A stretch of 64,000 bases of DNA from positions 434,001 to 498,000 of the forward strand of contig JBKBNU010000001.1 in the NCBI GenBank assembly GCA_046294845.1, written 5' to 3'. This DNA comes from Micavibrio_C sp046294845 (GTDB taxonomy: Bacteria > Pseudomonadota > Alphaproteobacteria > Micavibrionales > Micavibrionaceae). Position numbers and translations under genes: made by a program. Numbering within the stretch: the first letter of the stretch is position 1; the number at the start of each line of letters is the position of its first letter. A model generated the notes under the pieces. That model worked only from the letters and a program-made list of their open reading frames with translations, was not told the origin of the DNA and searched no databases. This document shows, one piece after another, positions 35,152-44,184 of the stretch.

Positions 35152-36242
35152 GAAAAATTTATTTTGTTATCGCTGATATGGGGGCTGGTGGCGCGCAACG
35201 CGTAATGTCTTTGATTGCAAATAGACTGGCTGCGGAAGGCGACTTGAAAATATGCGTGATTTGCACATCACCCGAAAAGGGGCCGTCTTTCTATGCTTAC
35301 GATCCAAAAATTTCCATTACGTATATTGATGTTCCCTCCTCTGATGGCTCGCTTCTCTCGGGTGTACTGGTCAATCTGAAAAGGGTCTGTTCTCTTAGGC
35401 AATATTTAAAATCACAGAAGCCCGATCTGATCATAAGCTTCTTAACAGAGATCAACTGCATAACTCTATTAGCTACAATAGGTAAGGATATTCCTGTTGT
35501 TATTTCTGAGAGATCAGATCCTTACCATTATCCGGAAGTACGTTTATGGAGAATATTACGAAGACTTGTTTATCCGCTTTCGAATCTGTTGGTGTGTCAG
35601 ACAAACCGGGCATCGGAATTTTTTCATTGGCTGAAGCATAAAGCTGTTATTTACAATCCTGTATCCATAAACGAGGGGGATGAACCCGCACCTTATCAGG
35701 CACCGTATATTCTCGGCGTAGGTAGACATTCCGAAGAGAAGGGTTTTGACATTTTAATTGAAGCGCATGCTATAGCGCAAAAGCGTATTCCCGAACTGAC
35801 ACTTGTACTTTTAGGGGATGGTCCTGAAACACAAAAACTAAAAGAATTGTCGTCAGTACTAGGTACAAATAATGAGATTGTATTTGCGGGTGCTTGTACT
35901 GACGTTGGTAGATATTACAAACATGCTCTGGCTTTTATTCTGCCTTCACGCTTTGAGGGTATGCCCAATGCGTTATTGGAAGCTATGGCGTATGGTTGCC
36001 CGTCTGTTGTTACATCCCAGTTCAAGGCAGCTCCAGAAATCGTAGACGACGGAAAAAGCGGCGTCCTACTGAAGTCAACAGACGTAGTGGAAATGGCGGA
36101 AGCTATATGTAAAATTTATGAGGATGAAGGGTATCGGGAATGTATTTCCATAAATTCCAGGGTGGCCATGCAGAAATTTTCACCTGAGTCCGTATACAAG
36201 CAATGGCTTGATATTATTGCAGATAAGATGATCCCCTTGTGA
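35148..36242 (+). CDS. GT4 family glycosyltransferase
   Basis: GT-B glycosyltransferase of 364 residues, close in layout to the one at 32150. N-terminal ADMGAGGAQRVMSLIA, mid GVGRHSEEKGFDILIEA, and donor site PSRFEGMPNALLEAMAYG with the two conserved Glu residues. ATGA overlap with the AsnB-like gene. It ends the first operon-like run of the island, before a 64-base gap holding a palindrome. Confidence 0.88.
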   Translation: MRKIYFVIADMGAGGAQRVMSLIANRLAAEGDLKICVICTSPEKGPSFYAYDPKISITYIDVPSSDGSLLSGVLVNLKRVCSLRQYLKSQKPDLIISFLTEINCITLLATIGKDIPVVISERSDPYHYPEVRLWRILRRLVYPLSNLLVCQTNRASEFFHWLKHKAVIYNPVSINEGDEPAPYQAPYILGVGRHSEEKGFDILIEAHAIAQKRIPELTLVLLGDGPETQKLKELSSVLGTNNEIVFAGACTDVGRYYKHALAFILPSRFEGMPNALLEAMAYGCPSVVTSQFKAAPEIVDDGKSGVLLKSTDVVEMAEAICKIYEDEGYRECISINSRVAMQKFSPESVYKQWLDIIADKMIPL

Positions 36243-36265
36243 ATAGAGGGCAAGGCTGGTATTAA

Positions 36266-36282
36266 TGTTCAAAATTTGAACA
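36266..36282. promoter_or_regulatory. 17-bp palindrome, candidate operator
   Basis: TGTTCAAAATTTGAACA has perfect 8-bp arms around one central base. It lies 24 bases before the ATG of the winged-helix regulator, where a self-regulatory operator is expected. No second copy was noticed in the window by eye. Confidence 0.5.
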
Positions 36283-36306
36283 TACCCAATCGAGTCGTAA
36301 GGCTTC

Positions 36307-36969
36307 ATGACAACTGAAACGCACGTACAAACTGTTACAGAACAGCTGACCCATGAAGATCAAGGTCTTGATGACCAGATACTTCGCCAGCTCTTATGTT
36401 CTGTTGATGGTAATGCGCAGGTGTCGCAGCGGCAGTTATCAAGGGAGCTGGGTATAGCACTGGGCTCGGTCAACTGGTACCTGAAGCGTTGTATTAATAA
36501 AGGTCTTATTAAAATTTCTCAGGTGCCGCTAAAGCGCTACATGTATTTTCTCACGCCGCAGGGCATGGAAGAAAAGGGAAGGTTGATGGGACAATACTTG
36601 AAATGGTCCCTCGATTTCTTCCGTTTGGGGCGTGAAGAGGCCTCGGTCATTCTGGGTGATCTTGCCCAGGGCGGCTACAGCAAGGTCGTGCTGGCAGGTA
36701 ATAGTGATTTTGCCGAGATATTCATTATGAGTGCCATAGACTTTCCGTTGTCAATTAATGCAATTTATGATGCGGGTCGTAAGGATGGTAAGCGTCTGCG
36801 TACACCCATCATAAGTACTTTGCCCGAAGATGTTGATGTGGCCTATATTATGACGGAAATAACCCACCCTCAATTTATTTGGGATCATTTAATAAGCGCG
36901 GGTATAAAAGAAGAGCGTATTATAATTCCAAGGCTCTTGAATTTTCGTCCTAAGGCAGGTGACTCGTGA
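36307..36969 (+). CDS. MarR-like winged-helix regulator with C-terminal Rossmann-like domain
   Basis: 220-residue protein. Residues about 37-85 form a winged helix-turn-helix (SQRQLSRELGIALGSVNWYLKR) similar to EPS-associated MarR-type regulators. The second half (about 125-215) reads as a small Rossmann-like domain: SKVVLAGNSDFAEI, then INAIYDAGRKDGKRL and EERIIIPRLL. This resembles the sugar-nucleotide-binding part of PglD-type or coenzyme-binding proteins, so it could sense a pathway intermediate. It lies between the first operon and the pse genes and is preceded by a palindrome, fitting local control. Confidence 0.75.
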   Translation: MTTETHVQTVTEQLTHEDQGLDDQILRQLLCSVDGNAQVSQRQLSRELGIALGSVNWYLKRCINKGLIKISQVPLKRYMYFLTPQGMEEKGRLMGQYLKWSLDFFRLGREEASVILGDLAQGGYSKVVLAGNSDFAEIFIMSAIDFPLSINAIYDAGRKDGKRLRTPIISTLPEDVDVAYIMTEITHPQFIWDHLISAGIKEERIIIPRLLNFRPKAGDS

Positions 36970-37104
36970 TGCTTTTTTATCCACGCGGATGTTGCAGAAT
37001 GCACTCACTAATGAGGATCCAAGTCCTATAAAATTTTCGAGATCCGGATTTTGATCAGGGTCTTATAGATTTTAAATAAACTGAAACACAAACTAGGAAT
37101 GATG

Positions 37105-38103
37105 ATGACTAACAGCTTTGATGGTAAAACAATTCTTGTAACAGGCGGAACAGGATCGTTTGGACAAAAATTCATAAAACATGTTTTGGATAATTATGAT
37201 CCCAAAAAAGTTGTTGTGTTCTCGCGCGATGAGTTGAAACAATTCGAGATGGCGCAAAATTTCCCAAATGAGAAACGTATACGCTTCTTTCTGGGTGATG
37301 TGCGTGATTATCAACGCCTATTAAGGGCTTTTGATGGTGTGGATATTGTCGTGCACGCCGCTGCCCTCAAGCAAGTACCTGCGGCCGAGTATAACCCAAT
37401 CGAGTGCATTAAGACTAATGTTCATGGTGCTGAAAATATTATTAATGCTGCTATTGATAGCAATGTAGAGCGTGTTATTGCCCTTTCTACCGATAAGGCG
37501 GTAAACCCTATTAATCTGTATGGGGCAACAAAACTCTGTTCTGATAAATTATTTGTGGCGGCGAATAATTACAGTATCACTAAATCAACAAAATTTTCTG
37601 TTGTGCGCTACGGTAATGTGATTGGCTCACGCGGTAGTGTAATTCCCTTCTTCAATGAACAAAAGAAAACTGGGGTTATTCCTATCACTGATGAACGTAT
37701 GACCAGATTTTGGATTACCCTCCAACAGGGTGTCGAGTTTGTGGTGCATTGTCTTGATTGTATGAGGGGTGGTGAAGTTTTCATTTCAAAGATTCCATCT
37801 ATGCGGATTATGGATCTTGCCAAGGCTGTTGCGCCGGAATGCCAGATAAAAATTATTGGTATTCGCCCGGGCGAAAAGCTGCATGAGATTATGGTACCTG
37901 CTGATGAATCAAGAAATGTTTTGGAATTTGATAAGTTTTTTGTGATTAAGCCAAGTGCTCCTTGGGGGCATATTGACTATGATGCCCCGTATCTTGGAGA
38001 GAAGGGGCGTTCGGTGCCACAAGATTTCTATTATGCCAGTGATAATAATACAGACTGGATAAGTGTTGAAGGTCTGATCGATGTGGTAAAGAATGCTGCC
38101 TGA
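37105..38103 (+). CDS. pseB: UDP-N-acetylglucosamine 4,6-dehydratase (inverting) PseB
   Basis: First enzyme of pseudaminic acid synthesis, an extended SDR of 332 residues. Dinucleotide motif TGGTGSFGQKF, FSRDELKQFEM, HAAALKQVPAAEYNP, catalytic NLYGATKLCSDKLF (Y-x-x-x-K), RYGNVIGSRGSVIPFF and EKLHEIM are all typical of PseB/FlaA1. Three consecutive ATGs (37099, 37102, 37105) follow AGGA; the third gives normal spacing. The 135-base gap before it probably carries a promoter. It overlaps pseC by 11 bases. Confidence 0.93.
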   Translation: MTNSFDGKTILVTGGTGSFGQKFIKHVLDNYDPKKVVVFSRDELKQFEMAQNFPNEKRIRFFLGDVRDYQRLLRAFDGVDIVVHAAALKQVPAAEYNPIECIKTNVHGAENIINAAIDSNVERVIALSTDKAVNPINLYGATKLCSDKLFVAANNYSITKSTKFSVVRYGNVIGSRGSVIPFFNEQKKTGVIPITDERMTRFWITLQQGVEFVVHCLDCMRGGEVFISKIPSMRIMDLAKAVAPECQIKIIGIRPGEKLHEIMVPADESRNVLEFDKFFVIKPSAPWGHIDYDAPYLGEKGRSVPQDFYYASDNNTDWISVEGLIDVVKNAA

Positions 38104-39298
38104 GATACTCCGTAGTTACGGTCGCCAGGTTCTGGATGATCTGGATGTACAAGCTGTGGTAGGGGCCTTGAAGGGCCAGTATCTCACGGGAGGGCCTTGT
38201 GTCCCTGAATTTGAGTCAGCATTGCAAGAATATGCAGGCGCAAAATACGCTGTTTCTTGTGGAAACTGTACGCAAGCGCTCCATCTGTCAGCGCGTGGTT
38301 TGGGGATTGGATCTCGCCATAGTGTGATTGTTCCCAGTATCACTTTTCTGGCCACAGCAAATGCTCCCCATAGTACGGGCGCTGAGATTGTTTTTAGTGA
38401 TGTGGACCCTGCCAGCGGATTGATGACGGCAAAGAATCTTGAGGATGCTCTCAAGCGTTGCACTCTGGAACCTTACGCTGTTTTTCCGGTGCACTTTGCC
38501 GGACAAACTGTGGACATAAAATCAATACATGATTTGGCCCGACAGCACGGATTAAAAATTGTTGAGGATGCCGCTCATGCGATTGGGACAGTGTATCAGG
38601 TTGAAGGTAAAAGTTATCAGGTAGGAGATTGCGCCTTTTCTGATGCGGTTACGTTCTCCTTCCACCCTGTGAAGCATATTACAACGATTGAGGGTGGAGC
38701 GGTCATGATGAATGATGACGCTTTCGCCAATCATGTGGCAAGATTAAGAGCACATGGTATGGTGCGTGATCCGCAATCTTTCCTGAACAGGGATATGGCA
38801 TTTGATGATGAAGGCTTGGTAAATCCTTGGTATTATGAAATGCCTGACTATGGATATAATTATCGCCTAACGGATGTACAGGCGGCTTTGGGTTTGTCCC
38901 AGCTAAGAAAGCTCCCCGGGTTCATTACAAGTCGCATGGCGATTAAATGTCTTTATGATGAATTATTGTCTCCTTACGCACCGCATATTAGATTGTTGAA
39001 AAATACGGAAGGCTGTCAGGCTGCTTGGCATATCTATCCGGTGCTTATTGATTTTGAGGCGTTGAATAAAAGCCGTGGTAACGTCATGCGAAGACTGGCT
39101 GCGGCGGGCATAGGGACGCAAGTTCATTATATTCCTGTTCACAAACAGCCCTACTATCGAAATCTGTATGGCGATCTGGATTTACCCGGGGCTGATTCCT
39201 ATTATGCACGCACTTTAACCTTACCCATTCATGCATTAATGGAGGAAAGCCATGTCCCTCTCGTCGTCGAAAAACTTGTCGAACTCCTCGATCTCTAA
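38093..39298 (+). CDS. pseC: UDP-4-amino-4,6-dideoxy-N-acetyl-altrosamine transaminase PseC
   Basis: PLP-dependent DegT/DnrJ/EryC1-type aminotransferase of 401 residues, second step of the Pse pathway. It starts with YGRQVLDDLDVQAVV and has LTGGPCVPEFE, VEDAAHAIGT (PLP phosphate region) and the catalytic lysine in FSFHPVKHITTIEGG. It overlaps pseB (11 bases) and the class III aminotransferase (47 bases). Confidence 0.92.
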   Translation: MLPEILRSYGRQVLDDLDVQAVVGALKGQYLTGGPCVPEFESALQEYAGAKYAVSCGNCTQALHLSARGLGIGSRHSVIVPSITFLATANAPHSTGAEIVFSDVDPASGLMTAKNLEDALKRCTLEPYAVFPVHFAGQTVDIKSIHDLARQHGLKIVEDAAHAIGTVYQVEGKSYQVGDCAFSDAVTFSFHPVKHITTIEGGAVMMNDDAFANHVARLRAHGMVRDPQSFLNRDMAFDDEGLVNPWYYEMPDYGYNYRLTDVQAALGLSQLRKLPGFITSRMAIKCLYDELLSPYAPHIRLLKNTEGCQAAWHIYPVLIDFEALNKSRGNVMRRLAAAGIGTQVHYIPVHKQPYYRNLYGDLDLPGADSYYARTLTLPIHALMEESHVPLVVEKLVELLDL

Positions 39299-40595
39299 TT
39301 TGCCTAGTGGTGCTGGCCGTTCATTTGACAAGTCAAACAAGCTTCTTGATGAAGTTTTGCAGGTTATTCCAACCGCCTCGCAGACCTTTAGTAAAAGTTA
39401 CCTGCAGTATCCAAGAGGGCATGCACCTCTGTTCATTCAAAGAGGACAGGGTTCAAGAGTTTGGGATATTGATGGTAATGAATATATCGATATGGCCAAT
39501 GGATTGATGGCTGTCTCTCTGGGCTATAATGACCATGATGTTAATGCCGCGATCATTGATCAGCTTTCTAGAGGGATCAGTTTCTCACTACCAACCGAGC
39601 TTGAATATGAGCTTGCACAATTACTTGTAAATATTATTCCCTGTGCTGAAATGGTCCGTTTTGGAAAGAATGGGTCAGATGCAACATCGGCAGCAATAAG
39701 GCTGGCGAGAGCATATACCGGCCGCGATAAGGTAGCAGTCTGTGGTTATCATGGATGGCAGGATTGGTATATCGGTTCTACCGCACGCCATTTGGGTGTA
39801 CCTGACACTGTACGGTCTATGACAAAGACAGTTCCGTATAATGATCTGGATGCTCTCGAAGGTCTTCTAAAGACGGAAGAGTACGCTGCCTTTATATTAG
39901 AGCCCATGAACGTTGCAGAACCCTTGCCAGGATATCTTGAGGGTGTCAGGGCTATTACCGAGAAAACAGGTACTGTGCTTGTTTTTGACGAAGTTGTTAC
40001 GGGCTTCCATTACGCATTAGGGGGGGCTCAGGAGTATTTCGGTGTTACCCCTGACCTGTCTTCTTTTGGCAAAGGTATGGGTAATGGCATGCCCATTAGT
40101 GCTGTTCTGGGACGACGTGAAATCATGAAGTTACAGGATGACATATTCTTCTCAGGGACATTTGGTGGCGAAGCTCTTTCGCTTGCTGCCTCAATTGCTG
40201 TTATTAAAAAAATGCAGCGGGAACCGGTTATTGAAAAACTTTGGTCTGCTGGGCAGAAACTATCTGAAGCAGTGGAGGGGCTGATACGAGAGAACGAGTT
40301 GGAAGATGTTTTGGCTTATAAAGGTCTTGCCCCTTGGAAGGTTGCGATGTTTTCTCCGCGCGGAGATGTTTCCGCGATGGCAATTAGAACGTTTTTACAA
40401 AAAGATCTGATTGAGCAAGGTGTATTATTCCTCGTCAGTCATAATATGTCCTATGCTTTTTCGGAACGTGATCACGATGATGTTGTCTCTGCATACCGCA
40501 GGACACTTGCCAGTTTAGCCAATAAACTCAGAGAGGGAGCCCTCATGAGTAATATGGGATGTCCTATTATAGAGCCTATTTTTAAGGTGCGTTAA
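39252..40595 (+). CDS. Class III aminotransferase (glutamate-1-semialdehyde-aminomutase-like)
   Basis: PLP enzyme of 447 residues resembling HemL. Seen: DIDGNEYIDMANG, RFGKNGSDATSAAIRLARAY, VFDEVVTGF, and the lysine in FGKGMGNGMP. Because it sits between pseC and pseG, it is probably a glycan-tailoring or amino-linker enzyme, not the haem enzyme. Comparable genes are known in flagellin-glycan clusters. Its first 20-30 residues overlap the pseC 3' end and may start later. Its 3' end shares one base with pseG. Confidence 0.85.
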   Translation: MSLSSSKNLSNSSISNLPSGAGRSFDKSNKLLDEVLQVIPTASQTFSKSYLQYPRGHAPLFIQRGQGSRVWDIDGNEYIDMANGLMAVSLGYNDHDVNAAIIDQLSRGISFSLPTELEYELAQLLVNIIPCAEMVRFGKNGSDATSAAIRLARAYTGRDKVAVCGYHGWQDWYIGSTARHLGVPDTVRSMTKTVPYNDLDALEGLLKTEEYAAFILEPMNVAEPLPGYLEGVRAITEKTGTVLVFDEVVTGFHYALGGAQEYFGVTPDLSSFGKGMGNGMPISAVLGRREIMKLQDDIFFSGTFGGEALSLAASIAVIKKMQREPVIEKLWSAGQKLSEAVEGLIRENELEDVLAYKGLAPWKVAMFSPRGDVSAMAIRTFLQKDLIEQGVLFLVSHNMSYAFSERDHDDVVSAYRRTLASLANKLREGALMSNMGCPIIEPIFKVR

Positions 40596-41599
40596 TGTCT
40601 AGGTTTTTGGCTGCCTTTCGCTTTTATGCTTCATCATGGCGCGGTGCAGGCCATGCAATGCGCTGCATGACTTTGGCGAGAGTGCTGCAAAAATCAGGTT
40701 GGGATTGTCTATTTGTTACAGAGCAGGAGAGTTACGATTTTTTCCCTGGATTACAAGAATTTGAGAGAGTGGATCCAGAGAAATTTTATGCTCATCCACC
40801 TATGCACAATTTGTTGATTGTTGATCACTATGACTGTGGCTATGAGTACGAACATCATTTTCGCCCGTACACTCAATGTATTATGGTCATTGATGATATC
40901 GCCAATCGCAAGCATGACTGCGATTTTATTGTTGATCAGGCATATGGGCGGCACAGTGATAATTATGCATCTGATGTTCCTAAGGGCTGCTCTTTATTGA
41001 TGGGGCCGGAATACGCTCTTTTGCGGGATGAGTTCCCTGACCTTAGAGAGAAATCCATACAGCGCCGTAAATCTATCAATCGAATTAACCGTATTTTTCT
41101 GAACTTTGGCGGGAATGATCAGAAAAATATGATTCTGGAGACTTTGAAGGAGCTGTCATCGATTGGTTACAGCGGAGCAATTGATGTTGTATTTGGATTA
41201 ATTGCGGAGCATCGTCAAAGCGTTGAAGAATTTGCCAGTAAGATGATTAATCAGATCAACTTTCATACAAATCCGGATATGGCACAATTGCTGGTTCAGG
41301 CAGACCTTGCTGTAGGGGCGCCAGCAGTATCAGCATGGGAAAGATTTTGCTTGGGGGTGCCCACAATTCTTTTGCAAACTGCTGATAATCAGTCATTCAC
41401 CTATCAGGCCCTTCTTAGAGATGGTCTTGCCTTGGGTGGTACACTTAAGTCTTTGTCGCAGCCTGGCTTGGTGCTTGGATTTGATCTCCAATTCTATAAC
41501 GAGTGTGTAGATAAGGTGTCATCACAAACAGATGGTAGGGGTGCTTATAAAATAGCCCATTTAATTCAGGAGTTCATAGGTAAGAAAGATGCAGTTTAA
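40595..41599 (+). CDS. pseG: UDP-2,4-diacetamido-2,4,6-trideoxy-altropyranose hydrolase PseG
   Basis: Removes UDP from the diacetamido-altrose intermediate, a GT-B (MurG-like) fold of 334 residues. SSWRGAGHAMRCMTLARVL matches the PseG signature G-x-GH-x-MR. IDDIANRKHDCDFIVDQ and the C-terminal GAPAVSAWERFCLGVPTI form the nucleotide-binding half. A few PseG proteins are fused to PseH; this one is not. It overlaps the methyltransferase by 11 bases. Confidence 0.88.
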   Translation: MSRFLAAFRFYASSWRGAGHAMRCMTLARVLQKSGWDCLFVTEQESYDFFPGLQEFERVDPEKFYAHPPMHNLLIVDHYDCGYEYEHHFRPYTQCIMVIDDIANRKHDCDFIVDQAYGRHSDNYASDVPKGCSLLMGPEYALLRDEFPDLREKSIQRRKSINRINRIFLNFGGNDQKNMILETLKELSSIGYSGAIDVVFGLIAEHRQSVEEFASKMINQINFHTNPDMAQLLVQADLAVGAPAVSAWERFCLGVPTILLQTADNQSFTYQALLRDGLALGGTLKSLSQPGLVLGFDLQFYNECVDKVSSQTDGRGAYKIAHLIQEFIGKKDAV

Positions 41600-42479
41600 G
41601 AAAATGAATATAGATAACGGTATTGTTAGTGTGGACCCGTTGCCGACTCCGCAAGAGCTTTCCGCCTATTATGAGGAAAAATACTATCAAGAGAGCGATG
41701 GTAAGAAATCAACATATGACTCTACATACACGCCTGATGAGCTTGCGTACAAAAGGCTTGAGTCCCAGATGTCCTTACAAGGTATGCTAGAAAATTTGTC
41801 GACAGAAAAATCTTCTCCGACAATTCTTGATTTGGGTTGCGGTGAGGGCTTTTTGGTAAAAGAAGCTGCAGATATGGATTACGCTGTAACAGGTGTGGAT
41901 TTTAGTAGTTTTGGTGTAGAAAAGTGGAATCCTGACATATTGGGCTTGTGCCAATTCGGTGATATCTATCGTTTTTTGGATAGTTGTATAAAAGGAGGAA
42001 AAAAATTTGATGTTTGCATCCTCCGGAATGTTCTTGAACACGTAATTGACCCATCAGAGCTGTTGCAAAAGATTCGTAAAATTCTGTCCGTAGATGGTAT
42101 TGCCCTGATTACTGTACCCAATGATTATAGCGCATTGCAGGCATTGGCGATGAAAAAAGGATATATTGATCGAGAGTTCTGGTTTGCTCCCCCTGATCAT
42201 CTTTATTATTTTAACACCAAAAATATAACACCTTTTATTGAGCAGAATAATTTTACGGTCAAGGATATGTTCTCATCATTTCCGATCGACTTCTTTCTCT
42301 TTCATCGAGGTAGTAACTACATTGCTGATAGGGAAAATGGTAAAGAGGCACATTTTGCACGCATCACGATTGACTTGCTGTTGGCCGAACAAGGGATGAA
42401 GAAATTCCTTAGCTTATACAGGTCGATGGCAGATTGTGGTATAGGGCGCGACTTTACGGTTGTGATACGTTCATCGTGA
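41589..42479 (+). CDS. Class I SAM-dependent methyltransferase
   Basis: Rossmann-type methyltransferase, 296 residues. SAM motif LDLGCGEGFLVKEAA, acidic loop GVDFSSFG and motif LRNVLEHVIDPSELL are typical of the type-11/23 group in surface-glycan clusters. An N-terminal segment with YYEEKYYQES is also usual in this group. The acceptor is probably a sugar hydroxyl. It overlaps the phosphoesterase gene through GTGA. Confidence 0.85.
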   Translation: MQFKKMNIDNGIVSVDPLPTPQELSAYYEEKYYQESDGKKSTYDSTYTPDELAYKRLESQMSLQGMLENLSTEKSSPTILDLGCGEGFLVKEAADMDYAVTGVDFSSFGVEKWNPDILGLCQFGDIYRFLDSCIKGGKKFDVCILRNVLEHVIDPSELLQKIRKILSVDGIALITVPNDYSALQALAMKKGYIDREFWFAPPDHLYYFNTKNITPFIEQNNFTVKDMFSSFPIDFFLFHRGSNYIADRENGKEAHFARITIDLLLAEQGMKKFLSLYRSMADCGIGRDFTVVIRSS

Positions 42480-43219
42480 CAAAAATTGCTATACTCTCAG
42501 ATATCCATGGCAACATGGACGCGCTGCTTTCTGTATTGTCTGATGCCAGAGAATTGGGTATCACCTCTTATTTTGTCTGTGGTGATATTACCGGATATTA
42601 TTATGATACAGCTGGTATATGGCGCATTCTTAACGAGATTGGCGCTGTGATGTGTCGCGGTAATCATGAAAATATTCTATCGGATTGGATTGCTGCCAAT
42701 GAAGGCACAAAGGAAGAATTAAGAAAAAAATACGGCTCTTCATTCAGAATTGCCTGTGAAGAAATGTCTCAGGATGAGCTTAATTCTTTGATTAGTTTGG
42801 CGCATCCAGTCGATGTGGAAATGAATGGAGTAAGATTCCTGCTATCCCATGGGTCGCCGTGGAGTGAATCTCATTATATTTATCCTGATAAAATTGGAGA
42901 TAACTATTCTGATCTAAAGGAATATCTAGAAAAATATGATGTGATTTTGATGGGGCATACGCACTATCAGTTTTCTAGAGAAGAAATGGATTGTCTAATT
43001 ATAAATCCAGGATCTGTAGGACAGCCGCGCTCAGGCAAAGAGTATGGTGATGGTGCCACAAGCCGGGCGCAATGGGCTTTTTATGATACGGAGCAAAGAA
43101 TGTACGAGCTCAGAACAAGCTATTATAATCCTTCGCGTATATTCGCGCAGATAGAACAACATGATCCGGACGTGCCCTATCTGGAAAAAATCTTACGCCG
43201 TCAGGAAAATACGATATGA
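42476..43219 (+). CDS. Metallophosphoesterase (YfcE/MJ0936-like)
   Basis: Calcineurin-like phosphodiesterase of 247 residues with complete metal-site motifs SDIHGN, GDITGY, GNHE, SHGSP and GHTHYQ, then NPGSVGQPRSG. The start is GTG at 42476, overlapping the previous stop as GTGA; the frame open from 42434 has no better site. In this cluster it could dephosphorylate a sugar phosphate. ATGA overlap with the ATP-grasp gene. Confidence 0.85.
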   Translation: MTKIAILSDIHGNMDALLSVLSDARELGITSYFVCGDITGYYYDTAGIWRILNEIGAVMCRGNHENILSDWIAANEGTKEELRKKYGSSFRIACEEMSQDELNSLISLAHPVDVEMNGVRFLLSHGSPWSESHYIYPDKIGDNYSDLKEYLEKYDVILMGHTHYQFSREEMDCLIINPGSVGQPRSGKEYGDGATSRAQWAFYDTEQRMYELRTSYYNPSRIFAQIEQHDPDVPYLEKILRRQENTI

Positions 43220-44184
43220 GAATACTTATTTCTGCAGCTAACGCCGATGTATGCTTGTCCATGGCAAGAATACTAAGAACGGACAATTTTTATTCAAGGG
43301 CAAAGATAATTGGTTTGGTTCCTGATGCTCCGTGGCCAGCGCTGCATTTTTTTGATGATGTGATTTCTGTGCCTATGGCGGATAGTCCCCATTATGATTC
43401 TTCGCTAGAGTCAATTATTAATGATCTGAAACCTGAAATTTTTGTTCCGTTCTCCGAGGCCGAGCTTTCATGGTTTGCTGCAAATTATGATATGATAAGC
43501 AGCCTTGGTACGAAAGTTATAATTAATAATAAATCTGTTTTAGATACGTTTCTGGATAAGAGAAATACGGCCCAGTATCTTCGTGGCCTGGGTGTTCCTG
43601 TCCCTAAGACCTATGATCCTGAGAGTTTTTCTGCTGAATTCCTGCCCGTTATTATCAAGCCTCGCAGAAGTGCCGGTTCTAAGAATATGGCTGTTATTCG
43701 CAATAATATGCAGTGGGAAGGATTTAAACTTCAACACAAACAAGATTTACCTGAATTCGTTGTGCAGGAATTGATTGATGTTCCTGATGCAGAGTTCACT
43801 TGTGCACTCTGGCGCGTAGGCGCCACAGGAAAGCAATGCACTTTTCGCCGCCGACTGCAGGGGGGAATGACGGGAGTTGCTCACGTGGAGCATAGTGATT
43901 CAATAGTGCAAGTTCTGGAGAATATTGCCGATTCTATCCAGGGGGATTTCTTTATCAATGTTCAGTTACGTCTGCGTGATAATGTCCCTTATGTATTCGA
44001 AATAAACCCAAGGTTCTCAAGTACCGTGATGATGCGTCACAAGATAGGATTCTCAGATTTTATATGGACTTTGAATTCTTCCCTCCAGAGAGAAGAAGAG
44101 ATTAACTGGGATCCACCAATAGGCACGACTATTTTCCGCGTATCCGATGAATGTGTAGTCAACAAAGAAGGTATAGTAATATGA
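43216..44184 (+). CDS. ATP-grasp family ligase
   Basis: 322-residue protein with an N-terminal pre-ATP-grasp domain (ILISAANADVCLSMARIL) and a central ATP-grasp fold: LDKRNTAQYLRGLGVPVP, PVIIKPRRSAGSKNMAVI for the lysine and glycine loop, and FFINVQLRLRDNVPYVFEINPRFSS for the Mg ligands E, N and R. It resembles the PylC/carbamoyl-phosphate-synthase-like group that joins a carboxylate to an amine. It may attach an acyl or amino-acid group to a sugar amine of the Pse pathway. ATGA overlap with pseI. Confidence 0.8.
   Translation: MRILISAANADVCLSMARILRTDNFYSRAKIIGLVPDAPWPALHFFDDVISVPMADSPHYDSSLESIINDLKPEIFVPFSEAELSWFAANYDMISSLGTKVIINNKSVLDTFLDKRNTAQYLRGLGVPVPKTYDPESFSAEFLPVIIKPRRSAGSKNMAVIRNNMQWEGFKLQHKQDLPEFVVQELIDVPDAEFTCALWRVGATGKQCTFRRRLQGGMTGVAHVEHSDSIVQVLENIADSIQGDFFINVQLRLRDNVPYVFEINPRFSSTVMMRHKIGFSDFIWTLNSSLQREEEINWDPPIGTTIFRVSDECVVNKEGIVI

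Noticed and set aside
39252..40595. Haem biosynthesis gene hemL
   Set aside because: The class III aminotransferase lies between pseC and pseG with overlapping ends, so a glycan role is more likely than the housekeeping one.
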